From Cytophagales bacterium (lineage in GTDB: Bacteria; Bacteroidota; Bacteroidia; Cytophagales; UBA9547), in contig JANYCH010000293.1 in NCBI GenBank assembly GCA_025360395.1, positions 1 through 5,032 of the forward strand: DNA of 5,032 bases. Direction: 5' to 3'. Shown one piece after another: positions 1 to 4,966 of the stretch. The position numbers and the translations under genes are program-made. The first letter of the stretch is position 1; each line of letters opens with the position of its first letter. The notes below the pieces were generated by a model that was given only the letters and a program-made list of their open reading frames with translations, had not been told where the DNA came from and did not search any database.

Positions 1-97
1 AAAACGATAGATGAGTGCATCAAAATCAGGAACTTCACGTCTGGCACGGTTGATAGTTTTCTCAGGATGAAGCTCTTGCGGGTTCTTTTTTTGTCAT
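1..97 (-). pseudogene. Possible 5' end of a gene running off the left edge, with a broken frame
   Basis: On the minus strand the frame from about 93 down to 1 is open and reads KNPQELHPEKTINRARREV followed by PDFDALIYRF, a composition that looks like real protein. It has no start codon and a TGA lies just upstream at 94-96. An ATG does exist at 95-97, but its own frame stops after 11 codons (TGA at 62-64). The two frames differ by one base in an A7 run (T7 on the plus strand, 86-92). Removing one A would give a clean start, MTKKNPQELHPEK. This may be a frameshifted gene, a sequencing error or simply a chance open frame. The third minus-strand frame is also open if one A is added, so the choice of frame is not secure. 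I do not recognise the family. No Bacteroidota -7 motif is visible upstream on this strand. Confidence 0.25.
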
Positions 98-193
98 GGT
101 AATGAATGTTTGTTATATTTCACAAGTTAAATCCAGAGTGGAAAAAAAGCTACCACAGGTTTAGTTCAATACAGTGTTTAAGAACTGACAGTA

Positions 194-252
194 AGAATAA
201 AATTCAAGCAATTTATTCTATTCAACAGACTGCAGTTGTTCATTCGGACAAC
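194..252. promoter_or_regulatory. Inverted repeats upstream of and overlapping the toxin-antitoxin promoter; candidate operator
   Basis: Three short symmetries cluster just before the toxin gene: AGAATAAA (194-201) with TTTATTCT (212-219), an 8-bp perfect inverted repeat with a 10-nt spacer; the perfect palindrome ACTGCAGT (229-236); and GTTGT (235-239) with ACAAC (248-252), which spans the -33 element and the spacer. HigA-type antitoxins are known to bind palindromes in their own promoters and repress transcription. Which of these symmetries, if any, is the operator is inference. Confidence 0.35.
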
Positions 253-266
253 ATTTTTTATCTTTG
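236..266 (+). promoter_or_regulatory. Bacteroidota sigma-A-type promoter of the toxin-antitoxin operon
   Basis: TTG at 236-238, a 20-nt spacer, then TATCTTTG at 259-266 match the known Bacteroidota consensus TTG-N17-23-TAnnTTTG in every defined position. The transcription start is expected roughly 5-8 nt after the final G, about 271-274, which coincides with the toxin ATG at 273. Confidence 0.7.
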
Positions 267-272
267 CAATGC

Positions 273-632
273 ATGAATAATGAGAAAATAAGGACAGTCA
301 TTTTATATAAAAACTACTTTACCGACTTCTACAAAGAACAGAAGCAGAAAGTAAAGGACAAGATATTATGGACTATCCGTCTTATTGAGAACATACAGCA
401 AGTTCCGGAAGATTACTTAAAACATATGGAAGGAACTGATGGATTGTATGAAATCAGGATTCAACAAGGCAGTGACATATTTCGGATCTTCTGCTTCTTT
501 GACGAGGGAAAATTGGTTGTTCTAGCCAATGGATTTCAGAAAAAGACTCAAAAGACTCCCAAGTCTGAGATTGAAAAAGCATTAAAAATTAAAGCAAAAT
601 ATGAAACAGAAAAGCGATTTAAAAACTCTTGA
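273..632 (+). CDS. higB: Type II toxin, HigB/RelE family (phage Gp49-like)
   Basis: Predicted ribosome-dependent mRNA interferase, 119 aa, the usual length for the Gp49-like (DUF891) branch of the RelE/HigB superfamily. Visible family features are an N-terminal IRTVILYKNYF strand-helix region, a basic central helix (about 20-40), then the conserved beta-sheet core GLYEIRIQQGSDIFRIFCFF (58-77, with E60, R62, R71) and the NGFQKKTQKTP segment (86-96, K90/K91), ending in a basic helix. I chose ATG 273. An in-frame TTG at 264 lies inside the promoter -7 box and would not be transcribed. There is no Shine-Dalgarno sequence and hardly any leader. The 3' end overlaps the antitoxin by 32 nt, so the pair should be translationally coupled. 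Toxin-first order is typical of HigBA. Family assignment is firm; the exact RNA target specificity cannot be read from sequence. Confidence 0.88.
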   Translation: MNNEKIRTVILYKNYFTDFYKEQKQKVKDKILWTIRLIENIQQVPEDYLKHMEGTDGLYEIRIQQGSDIFRIFCFFDEGKLVVLANGFQKKTQKTPKSEIEKALKIKAKYETEKRFKNS

Positions 633-903
633 CCAGTTTGTTGACGAACAATATGGTGTTAAAGGAACTTCAAAACGCGACAAGTTTGAAACGGGCTATG
701 AAGCATTCAAACTTGGCTTCCTTCTTCAACAGGCCAGACTTGAAAAAGGCCTCACACAAGAAGAACTAGCCGCTAAATGTGGAACTAACAAAGGTTACAT
801 TTCTAAGATTGAGAATAATTTGAAGGAAATTCGTATTTCGACACTTCAAAAAATAGTTGAACTTGGACTTGGTGGACATTTGGAACTATCAATCAAATTG
901 TAA
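601..903 (+). CDS. higA: Antitoxin, HigA-type XRE-family helix-turn-helix protein
   Basis: 100-aa partner of the preceding toxin. The N-terminal third (1-36) is charged and probably contacts the toxin. Residues 38-95 form an XRE/Cro-type DNA-binding domain, with LTQEELAAKC (51-60) as helix 2 and NKGYISKIENN (63-73) as the recognition helix. The C-terminal LGLGGHLELSIKL is characteristic of antitoxins paired with Gp49-like toxins in Bacteroidota. ATG 601 lies inside the toxin gene (32-nt overlap, different frame), with no separate promoter or Shine-Dalgarno sequence, so expression should depend on the toxin transcript. Expected roles are toxin neutralisation and autorepression at the promoter at 236-266. 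The gene is intact and a strong terminator follows 58 nt later. Confidence 0.88.
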   Translation: MKQKSDLKTLDQFVDEQYGVKGTSKRDKFETGYEAFKLGFLLQQARLEKGLTQEELAAKCGTNKGYISKIENNLKEIRISTLQKIVELGLGGHLELSIKL

Positions 904-938
904 CTGGGACAAAATAAAACCTCATATAACACAGGTAG

Positions 939-951
939 CTGTTGCACAACT
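939..951 (+). repeat. Left copy of a 13-bp inverted repeat
   Basis: CTGTTGCACAACT here is the exact reverse complement of AGTTGTGCAACAG at 1185-1197. Its core GTTGCACAAC is itself nearly palindromic. In the orientation of terminal inverted repeats, the pair would enclose about 260 bp. No clean target-site duplication is seen: ACACAG occurs on both outer sides (929-934 and 1200-1205), but at unequal distances of 4 and 2 bp. It could be the end of an insertion-sequence relic or MITE-like element, or a protein-binding site. Confidence 0.45.
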
Positions 952-961
952 ACATTTTTAG

Positions 962-993
962 AAATCTGCCAACAAGTCTGGCAGATTTTTTTT
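962..993 (+). terminator. Rho-independent terminator of the toxin-antitoxin operon
   Basis: A perfect 10-bp stem, AAATCTGCCA (962-971) with TGGCAGATTT (979-988), a 7-nt loop and an 8-T run (986-993). It lies 58 nt after the antitoxin stop. Confidence 0.9.
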
Positions 994-1125
994 GTAAGAA
1001 GTCTGAATTTTGATTAGAAGCTTGTTTAAGATTTGCCGGGGACAACCAGTTCAAAAAGCAATAAAAAAGGTCAATTGATGCGTTTTGAGTAGTATCGACT
1101 TCGGCCATTCCATCTCCATTGCTTT

Positions 1126-1159
1126 AGCTATTGGTTGTTTTCTAAACCATAGCTTTTTT
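1126..1159 (+). terminator. Second terminator-like hairpin with a T6 tail
   Basis: AGCTAT-T-GGTT (1126-1136, one bulged T) pairs with AACCATAGCT (1145-1154), followed by a T run to 1159. It resembles an intrinsic terminator, but no gene ends just upstream. Either it backs up the first terminator, or it ends an unannotated short transcript from 994-1125. A weak -7-like AAGATTTG is present at 1028-1035, but without a well-spaced -33 element. Confidence 0.4.
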
Positions 1160-1184
1160 GCAAATCATTTTGTCTCTATGTTTG

Positions 1185-1197
1185 AGTTGTGCAACAG
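1185..1197 (-). repeat. Right copy of the 13-bp inverted repeat
   Basis: AGTTGTGCAACAG is the exact reverse complement of positions 939-951. It overlaps the outer arm of the imperfect hairpin at 1191-1236, so this copy may take part in a secondary structure as well as mark a boundary. Confidence 0.45.
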
Positions 1198-1236
1198 GCA
1201 CACAGTGTTTAAGCAAACCAAGACTGTGTTGGTTGC
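1191..1236. repeat. Imperfect long hairpin of unknown function
   Basis: The outer arms GCAAC (1191-1195) and GTTGC (1232-1236) pair, as do the inner arms ACACAGT (1200-1206) and ACTGTGT (1223-1229), separated by a small asymmetric internal loop and a 16-nt apical loop. There is no T run after it, so it is not a standard terminator. The geometry faintly recalls an integron attC site, but the required RYYYAAC and GTTRRRY boxes are not present. Confidence 0.4.
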
Positions 1237-1338
1237 TGCAAGTCCAGGCGTGTCACCTACATTATTTCGGGTAATACTGAATTGGTATTAAATATCTGTT
1301 TTCTTTAATTTAGGTGCAGAACCTAAGTTGGTACAAAC

Positions 1339-1368
1339 AAAAAAGACAGCTTTAAGGCTGTCTTTTTT
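1339..1368. terminator. Bidirectional terminator, mainly for sucC
   Basis: A perfect 12-bp stem, AAAAAAGACAGC (1339-1350) with GCTGTCTTTTTT (1357-1368), and a 6-nt loop. Either strand gives a G/C-containing stem followed by a U run. It lies 20 bp after the sucC stop on the minus strand and also shields sucC from plus-strand read-through. Confidence 0.9.
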
Positions 1369-1388
1369 GTTATTATGAAAAATTAATT

Positions 1389-2600
1389 TTAGCTAATTGC
1401 CTCACTAACAAGCTTAGCAGCATCTTTCAGCACTACAGCAGATTTTACTTTAAGTCCGGATTCGTTGATGATCCTTACGCCTTCTTCAGCATTAGTTCCC
1501 TGTAACCTTACTATGATTGGAACTGGAATATTTCCAATAGCTTTATAAGCCTCCACGACACCGTTTGCAACACGGTCGCAACGAACAATACCACCAAAAA
1601 TGTTGATAAGGATCGCTTTTACGTTTGGATCTTTCAAAATTATCCGGAAACCTGCTTCAACAGTTTTAGCGTTTGCCCCTCCGCCTACATCAAGGAAGTT
1701 TGCAGGTTCTCCGCCAGATAATTTTATCACGTCCATTGTAGCCATTGCAAGTCCTGCACCATTTACCATGCAACCTACGTTTCCGTCAAGTTTTACATAA
1801 TTCAGGTTGCTTTCGCCTGCTTCTACTTCCAAAGGATCTTCTTCTGTAATATCTCTGTATGCAGCAAGGTCCGGGTGACGGTAAAGAGCGTTGTCATCAA
1901 TGCTCATTTTACAGTCTACAGCTAAAATCTGGTCATCTGAAGTTTTCAATACAGGATTGATTTCAATCATGGCAGCATCGCTTTCTTCGTAAGCCCTGTA
2001 TATTTTTGTAATAAAAGTGACCATTTCTTTCAAGGCATTTCCTGCAAGGCCAAGTTTAAAAGCAATTTTCCTCGCCTGAAAAGCCTGAAGGCCAACAAGT
2101 GGATTTACCCATTCTTTAAAAAGTTTATCAGGGGTATTATGTGCAACTTCTTCAATGTCCATCCCACCTTCGGTACTGGCAATGATTACGTTCTGACCTG
2201 TCCCTCTGTCAAGTAATATACTCAGGTAAAGTTCTTTAGGCTGGCTTGCTCCTGGATAATAAACATCAGCGGCAACCAAAACTTTGCTTACCAGTTTTCC
2301 TTCAGCGCCAGTTTGGATTGTAATAAGGGTTCCTCCTAAAATCTGTTCAGCCTTTTGTTTTACCTCATCTAAAGATTTGGCCACCATAACGCCACGGTAT
2401 TCAGTGCCTTTTATTTTACCTTTTCCTCTTCCACCAGCATGTATCTGGGCTTTTACAACCCAAATATTAGCACCAGTCAATTCAGTAAGTTTCTTAGCAG
2501 CTTCTACAGCTTGCTCAGGAGTATCGGCAACAATGCCCTCTCCTATTTTAACACCGTATTTTTTCAGAATTTCCTTCCCCTGATATTCGTGTACGTTCAT
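1389..2600 (-). CDS. sucC: Succinyl-CoA synthetase (ADP-forming) beta subunit
   Basis: Beta subunit of the TCA-cycle enzyme that interconverts succinyl-CoA and succinate with nucleoside triphosphate formation, in the cytoplasm as a complex with SucD. 403 aa, full length for the Bacteroidota form (E. coli has 388). It begins with the family signature MNVHEYQGKEILKKYG. The N-terminal ATP-grasp domain (about 1-240) has KAQIHAGGRGKG (50-61) at the nucleotide site and the metal ligands N215 (EINPVL) and D229 (AVDCK), spaced as E. coli N199 and D213. The C-terminal CoA-ligase domain (about 270-395) has GNVGCMVNGAGLAMATMD, FLDVGGGA and NIFGGIVRCD (333-342). The start is ATG 2600, with an AT-rich leader. 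sucD is not adjacent on either side here. The gene appears monocistronic, with its own promoter and terminator. Confidence 0.97.
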   Translation of the reverse strand: MNVHEYQGKEILKKYGVKIGEGIVADTPEQAVEAAKKLTELTGANIWVVKAQIHAGGRGKGKIKGTEYRGVMVAKSLDEVKQKAEQILGGTLITIQTGAEGKLVSKVLVAADVYYPGASQPKELYLSILLDRGTGQNVIIASTEGGMDIEEVAHNTPDKLFKEWVNPLVGLQAFQARKIAFKLGLAGNALKEMVTFITKIYRAYEESDAAMIEINPVLKTSDDQILAVDCKMSIDDNALYRHPDLAAYRDITEEDPLEVEAGESNLNYVKLDGNVGCMVNGAGLAMATMDVIKLSGGEPANFLDVGGGANAKTVEAGFRIILKDPNVKAILINIFGGIVRCDRVANGVVEAYKAIGNIPVPIIVRLQGTNAEEGVRIINESGLKVKSAVVLKDAAKLVSEAIS

Positions 2601-2630
2601 TATATATTATTAAAAAGTTTATTCTGGTTT

Positions 2631-2660
2631 CAAAGTAACGCAATTCCCTGCTATTTTCAA
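2631..2660 (-). promoter_or_regulatory. Probable sucC promoter
   Basis: On the minus strand, TTG (2658-2660), a 19-nt spacer and TTACTTTG (2631-2638) match TTG-N17-23-TAnnTTTG with one mismatch in the -7 element. The predicted start at about 2624-2626 leaves a leader of about 25 nt before ATG 2600. Confidence 0.55.
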
Positions 2661-2712
2661 ATGTGGCTGGTTATTGGTAAACAGTTGACTAAGAGTTTGA
2701 ATGAGAGAAATT

Positions 2713-2740
2713 ATTAACTTTTCACTATTAACTCTTAACT
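2713..2740 (-). repeat. Degenerate 7-bp tandem repeat, four copies
   Basis: Read on the minus strand, the units are AGTTAAG, AGTTAAT, AGTGAAA and AGTTAAT, a strict 7-bp period with consensus AGTTAAN. The first unit overlaps the stop codon of the ABC ATPase gene and the rest lie in the gap before the sucC promoter. Confidence 0.6.
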
Positions 2741-3388
2741 AATAATCATTCCATCTTTCATTTCGATTTTTCTATGTGCCATATCTGCAAATTCAGGATT
2801 ATGGGTTACCACAACAAAAGTGATGTTCATATCCTTGTTTAGCTGAAGAAACAATTCATGCATTTGATGAGCATTATTAGAATCTAAATTTCCCGTAGGC
2901 TCATCTGCAAAAATAATGGCTGGCTTGTTTATCAAAGCCCTGGCAACAGATACCCGTTGTTGCTCTCCACCTGAAAGTTCGGATGGCTTATGTTCCGCTC
3001 TCTTTTCCAACCCGAATTTCTCAAGTAAGGCCATTGCTTCGTCTTTTACTTCTTTTTCAGGCCTTTTGCCGATTAAACCAGGCATACAAACATTCTCCAG
3101 GGCAGTAAATTCAGGTAAAAGATTATGGAACTGAAATACAAACCCAAATTGGGTATTTCTAAAAACAGCCAGTTTTTTGGATGAAAGTTGAAAAGGGTCC
3201 TGGCCCGAAATGTTCAACGTACCAAAATCTGTTTTATCTAAAGTACCCAGAATATGTAATAATGTGGACTTACCAGCTCCGGAAGCACCTACAATACTTA
3301 CAAATTCACCTTTTGAAATAGTAAGGTTAACCCCTTTAAGTATTTCGAGGTTGCCATATTTTTTCTTTATGTCCTTAGCAATAATCAT
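2735..3388 (-). CDS. lolD: ABC transporter ATPase, LolD/MacB-type
   Basis: ATP-binding subunit of an ABC system of the LolD/MacB/FtsE group. The closest resemblance is LolD, which with LolC/E permeases extracts lipoproteins from the inner membrane for transfer to LolA. 217 aa from ATG 3388. Visible motifs are Walker A GASGAGKST (34-42), the Q-loop with Q86 in the family sequence QFHNLLPEFTALENV, signature LSGGEQQR (138-145), Walker B AIIFADEPTGNLD (157-169, D162/E163) and H-loop H196. All catalytic residues are present. A longer frame beginning at TTG 3397 overlaps the predicted -7 box, so ATG 3388 is preferred. No permease gene is adjacent, so the partner must be encoded elsewhere. It is divergent from the rhodanese gene. 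The ABC ATPase call is certain; LolD rather than another MacB-like exporter is likely but not proven. Confidence 0.88.
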   Translation of the reverse strand: MIIAKDIKKKYGNLEILKGVNLTISKGEFVSIVGASGAGKSTLLHILGTLDKTDFGTLNISGQDPFQLSSKKLAVFRNTQFGFVFQFHNLLPEFTALENVCMPGLIGKRPEKEVKDEAMALLEKFGLEKRAEHKPSELSGGEQQRVSVARALINKPAIIFADEPTGNLDSNNAHQMHELFLQLNKDMNITFVVVTHNPEFADMAHRKIEMKDGMIIS

Positions 3389-3394
3389 CCAGAA

Positions 3395-3402
3395 CAAAAA
3401 TA
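3395..3402 (-). promoter_or_regulatory. Candidate -7 element for the ABC ATPase gene, next to its start codon
   Basis: Minus-strand TATTTTTG matches TAnnTTTG fully and ends only 6 nt before ATG 3388, predicting a leaderless or nearly leaderless mRNA. No TTG is found at the right distance for a -33 element, so the promoter is less certain than the toxin-antitoxin one. Confidence 0.4.
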
Positions 3403-3436
3403 CGATTAAAGGCCTAAAATTTACGATTATTTAAAA

Positions 3437-3468
3437 TTGATAAAATTGACCAGAACTTTTTATTTTTG
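3437..3468 (+). promoter_or_regulatory. Probable promoter of the rhodanese-like gene
   Basis: TTG (3437-3439), a 21-nt spacer and TATTTTTG (3461-3468) fit the Bacteroidota consensus. Expected start is about 3473-3476, giving a leader of about 25 nt before ATG 3499. Confidence 0.55.
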
Positions 3469-3498
3469 GATCTGGTTTAACAGCTAAGATCCATTAGA

Positions 3499-3942
3499 AT
3501 GAAAAATATACTTTTTGCCATTATAGTTTTTACAATTTCTTCTTTCACACTGACTGGAGACATTCCGTGGACAGCAGAACAATTATATGATCCTGCGACT
3601 TTGGTAAAAGTGATCAAAGACCCAAAAGCAAGCAAACCGTTAATTTTGAATACGGGAACAATGCGGAATATCAAAGGGGCTGTAAAACTTGGACCTGTAT
3701 CTGATTATGATGGATTACAACAATTTAAGGCAGGGGTAGTAAAATTTTCAGGTGACAAAAACAAAGAAGTAGTTATTTATTGTGGTTGCTGCAAAATGGA
3801 CCATTGCCCAAATGTAGAACCTGCATTCACTCATCTTCAAAGTCTGGGTTTTAAAAAAGTTAAAATATTGAACCTAAAAGAAGACCTGATTTTTGACTGG
3901 GTAAATAAAGGATACCCGATGGATGCCAAACAACCTTTTTAA
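3499..3942 (+). CDS. Exported rhodanese-fold protein with Cys-rich active loop
   Basis: 147 aa, a single rhodanese-like domain behind a Sec signal peptide (MKNILFAIIVFTISSF, cleavage probably near 18-21; no lipobox), so likely periplasmic. The fold is suggested by PLILNTGTMRNIKGAVKLGP (47-66, the usual 'D/N.R....I.GA' segment), the beta-strand EVVIYC (90-95), then LGFKKVKILN and the C-terminal WVNKGYPM. C95 sits at the catalytic cysteine position. The usual short CxxGxRS loop is replaced by a longer CGCCKMDHCPN loop (95-105) with four cysteines and a histidine, which may bind a metal or form disulfides. Sulfur-transferase activity is therefore not assured. I recall related short secreted proteins with CGCC...HCP loops in Bacteroidota, of unknown role. 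It is divergent from the ABC ATPase gene, and no clear terminator follows it. Confidence 0.8.
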   Translation: MKNILFAIIVFTISSFTLTGDIPWTAEQLYDPATLVKVIKDPKASKPLILNTGTMRNIKGAVKLGPVSDYDGLQQFKAGVVKFSGDKNKEVVIYCGCCKMDHCPNVEPAFTHLQSLGFKKVKILNLKEDLIFDWVNKGYPMDAKQPF

Positions 3943-4006
3943 TTTGTCTACTTTTTTATTTTTATTAATTTTTTAGTGCTTTATTAGGTATTGATTAACG
4001 ATCATA

Positions 4007-4966
4007 ATGGATAAAAAGGTATTGGTTAACCAAATTGACAGTACCTTATCAGGATTAACATTTGATATTTTTGGAGAGAAGTGTGGTTTATCTACATTTT
4101 TGTTTCATGGAATTTATCAAAACAAAAAGGAAATAGCTTCGGAATGTATTTTCCCACAGGAACTGGTTACTATTGAAGAATTCAGAAATTTCCTGGATTA
4201 TTTTTTGAAAGAAGGGTACATATTTATAAGCCCAGAAGATATTTTATCTGGCAATCTAACTCCTGGCAAGAATTATGGGCTTATCACACTTGATGATGGG
4301 TATTTTAATAATTGGTTGCTTTTACCAGTTCTGAAAGAATATAAAGTTCCTGCCGTATTCTTTGTACCTACGGCTTTTATTATAGGTGGCGAGAAAATTT
4401 GGTCTGATATAATTTACTGCGAAAGAAAGAAAACAGGAGGTTCGGAGATAGCTATATTCAATGAAATAATGTTTGTTAAAACTCTCAGAGTTGCTAAAAT
4501 AAAAGATTACATCTCCCAAGAATTCGGCCAAGCAGCATTTAAACCTATGAATGATATAGATAGGCCAATGAGTATTGAAGAATTTAAAAATTTTGCGGGC
4601 CAGCCATTCGTACATATTGGAAACCACACACATAACCATGAAGTGTTAGGAAACCTCACAGAAATAGAAATTGAGGATGAGATAACAGTCTCTCAGAACC
4701 TAATTAAAGAGATCACAGGAATACAACCTGACTTCATTTCTTATCCTTATGGTAGTTATTCCTCTAAGGTAATTTATGTTGCAAAAAGACATAATTTTAA
4801 GTTAGGTATTACTACCCTTCAAAAGAAAAATTATACCCCTCTGGAGGCAGATAAACTTCTATTGCTAAACAGGTTTAATCCTGTAGTTACAAATGGAGGA
4901 ATTAATTATAAAAACCTAAGATCACCTTTTCAATTTAAGACATTAATTAAACAATGGCTTCAATGA
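4007..4966 (+). CDS. Polysaccharide deacetylase (NodB homology, CE4), cytoplasmic type
   Basis: 319 aa with the carbohydrate esterase 4 fold. Motif 1 is TLDDGY (94-99, D96/D97; D97 is the expected metal ligand), motif 2 is HTHNH (207-211, metal ligands H207/H211), and motif 3 is SYPYGSY (245-251). The FLFHGIY (31-37) and FFVPTAFI (118-125) strands are also typical. Such enzymes remove N- or O-acetyl groups from amino sugars. There is no signal peptide or membrane segment, which favours a role on a cytoplasmic sugar or lipid-linked precursor, as in O-antigen/capsule clusters, over trimming of peptidoglycan or chitin outside. ATG 4007 is used without a Shine-Dalgarno sequence, and the 64-bp gap after the rhodanese gene shows no convincing promoter. 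The stop overlaps the next start (ATGA), so the two are translationally coupled. Substrate unknown. Confidence 0.85.
   Translation: MDKKVLVNQIDSTLSGLTFDIFGEKCGLSTFLFHGIYQNKKEIASECIFPQELVTIEEFRNFLDYFLKEGYIFISPEDILSGNLTPGKNYGLITLDDGYFNNWLLLPVLKEYKVPAVFFVPTAFIIGGEKIWSDIIYCERKKTGGSEIAIFNEIMFVKTLRVAKIKDYISQEFGQAAFKPMNDIDRPMSIEEFKNFAGQPFVHIGNHTHNHEVLGNLTEIEIEDEITVSQNLIKEITGIQPDFISYPYGSYSSKVIYVAKRHNFKLGITTLQKKNYTPLEADKLLLLNRFNPVVTNGGINYKNLRSPFQFKTLIKQWLQ

Larger units (their letters stand above)
904..1388. other. Gene-free stretch between antitoxin and sucC: terminators, repeats, possible element relic
   Basis: This 485-bp stretch holds no gene I can support. A 68-codon open frame at 1085-1291 (+) starts with TTG, lacks family features and spans two hairpins, so I leave it out. 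What it does hold: three terminator-like hairpins (962-993, 1126-1159, 1339-1368), a 13-bp inverted-repeat pair (939-951 and 1185-1197) and an imperfect long hairpin (1191-1236). Both strands were read for transposase fragments. Short pieces such as MEMEWPKSILLKTHQL on the minus strand (around 1060-1112) occur but match nothing I recognise. Confidence 0.6.

Noticed and set aside
264..272. TTG start three codons upstream of the toxin ATG
   Set aside because: It lies within the TATCTTTG -7 promoter element and would be upstream of the transcript.
929..1205. ACACAG on both sides of the inverted repeats as a target-site duplication
   Set aside because: The copies are 4 and 2 bp from the repeat ends, so they do not fit a single insertion boundary; six bases match easily by chance.
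1185..1240. Integron attC site after the toxin-antitoxin cassette
   Set aside because: The paired outer arms do not contain RYYYAAC/GTTRRRY boxes, and no integrase or second cassette is visible.
1085..1291. 68-codon open frame on the plus strand
   Set aside because: TTG start, no promoter or family features, and it runs through two hairpin structures and one of the 13-bp repeats. More likely chance.
1600..2717. Plus-strand open frames opposite sucC
   Set aside because: Antisense shadows of a well-conserved gene, with no independent coding or start signals.
3389..3397. TTG start of the ABC ATPase giving three extra residues
   Set aside because: It overlaps the predicted -7 element, and LolD-type proteins of this group normally begin MI.A..I.K.YG, matching ATG 3388.
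4322..4639. Minus-strand open frame opposite the deacetylase
   Set aside because: Shadow of the CE4 gene, whose catalytic motifs lie in the plus frame.
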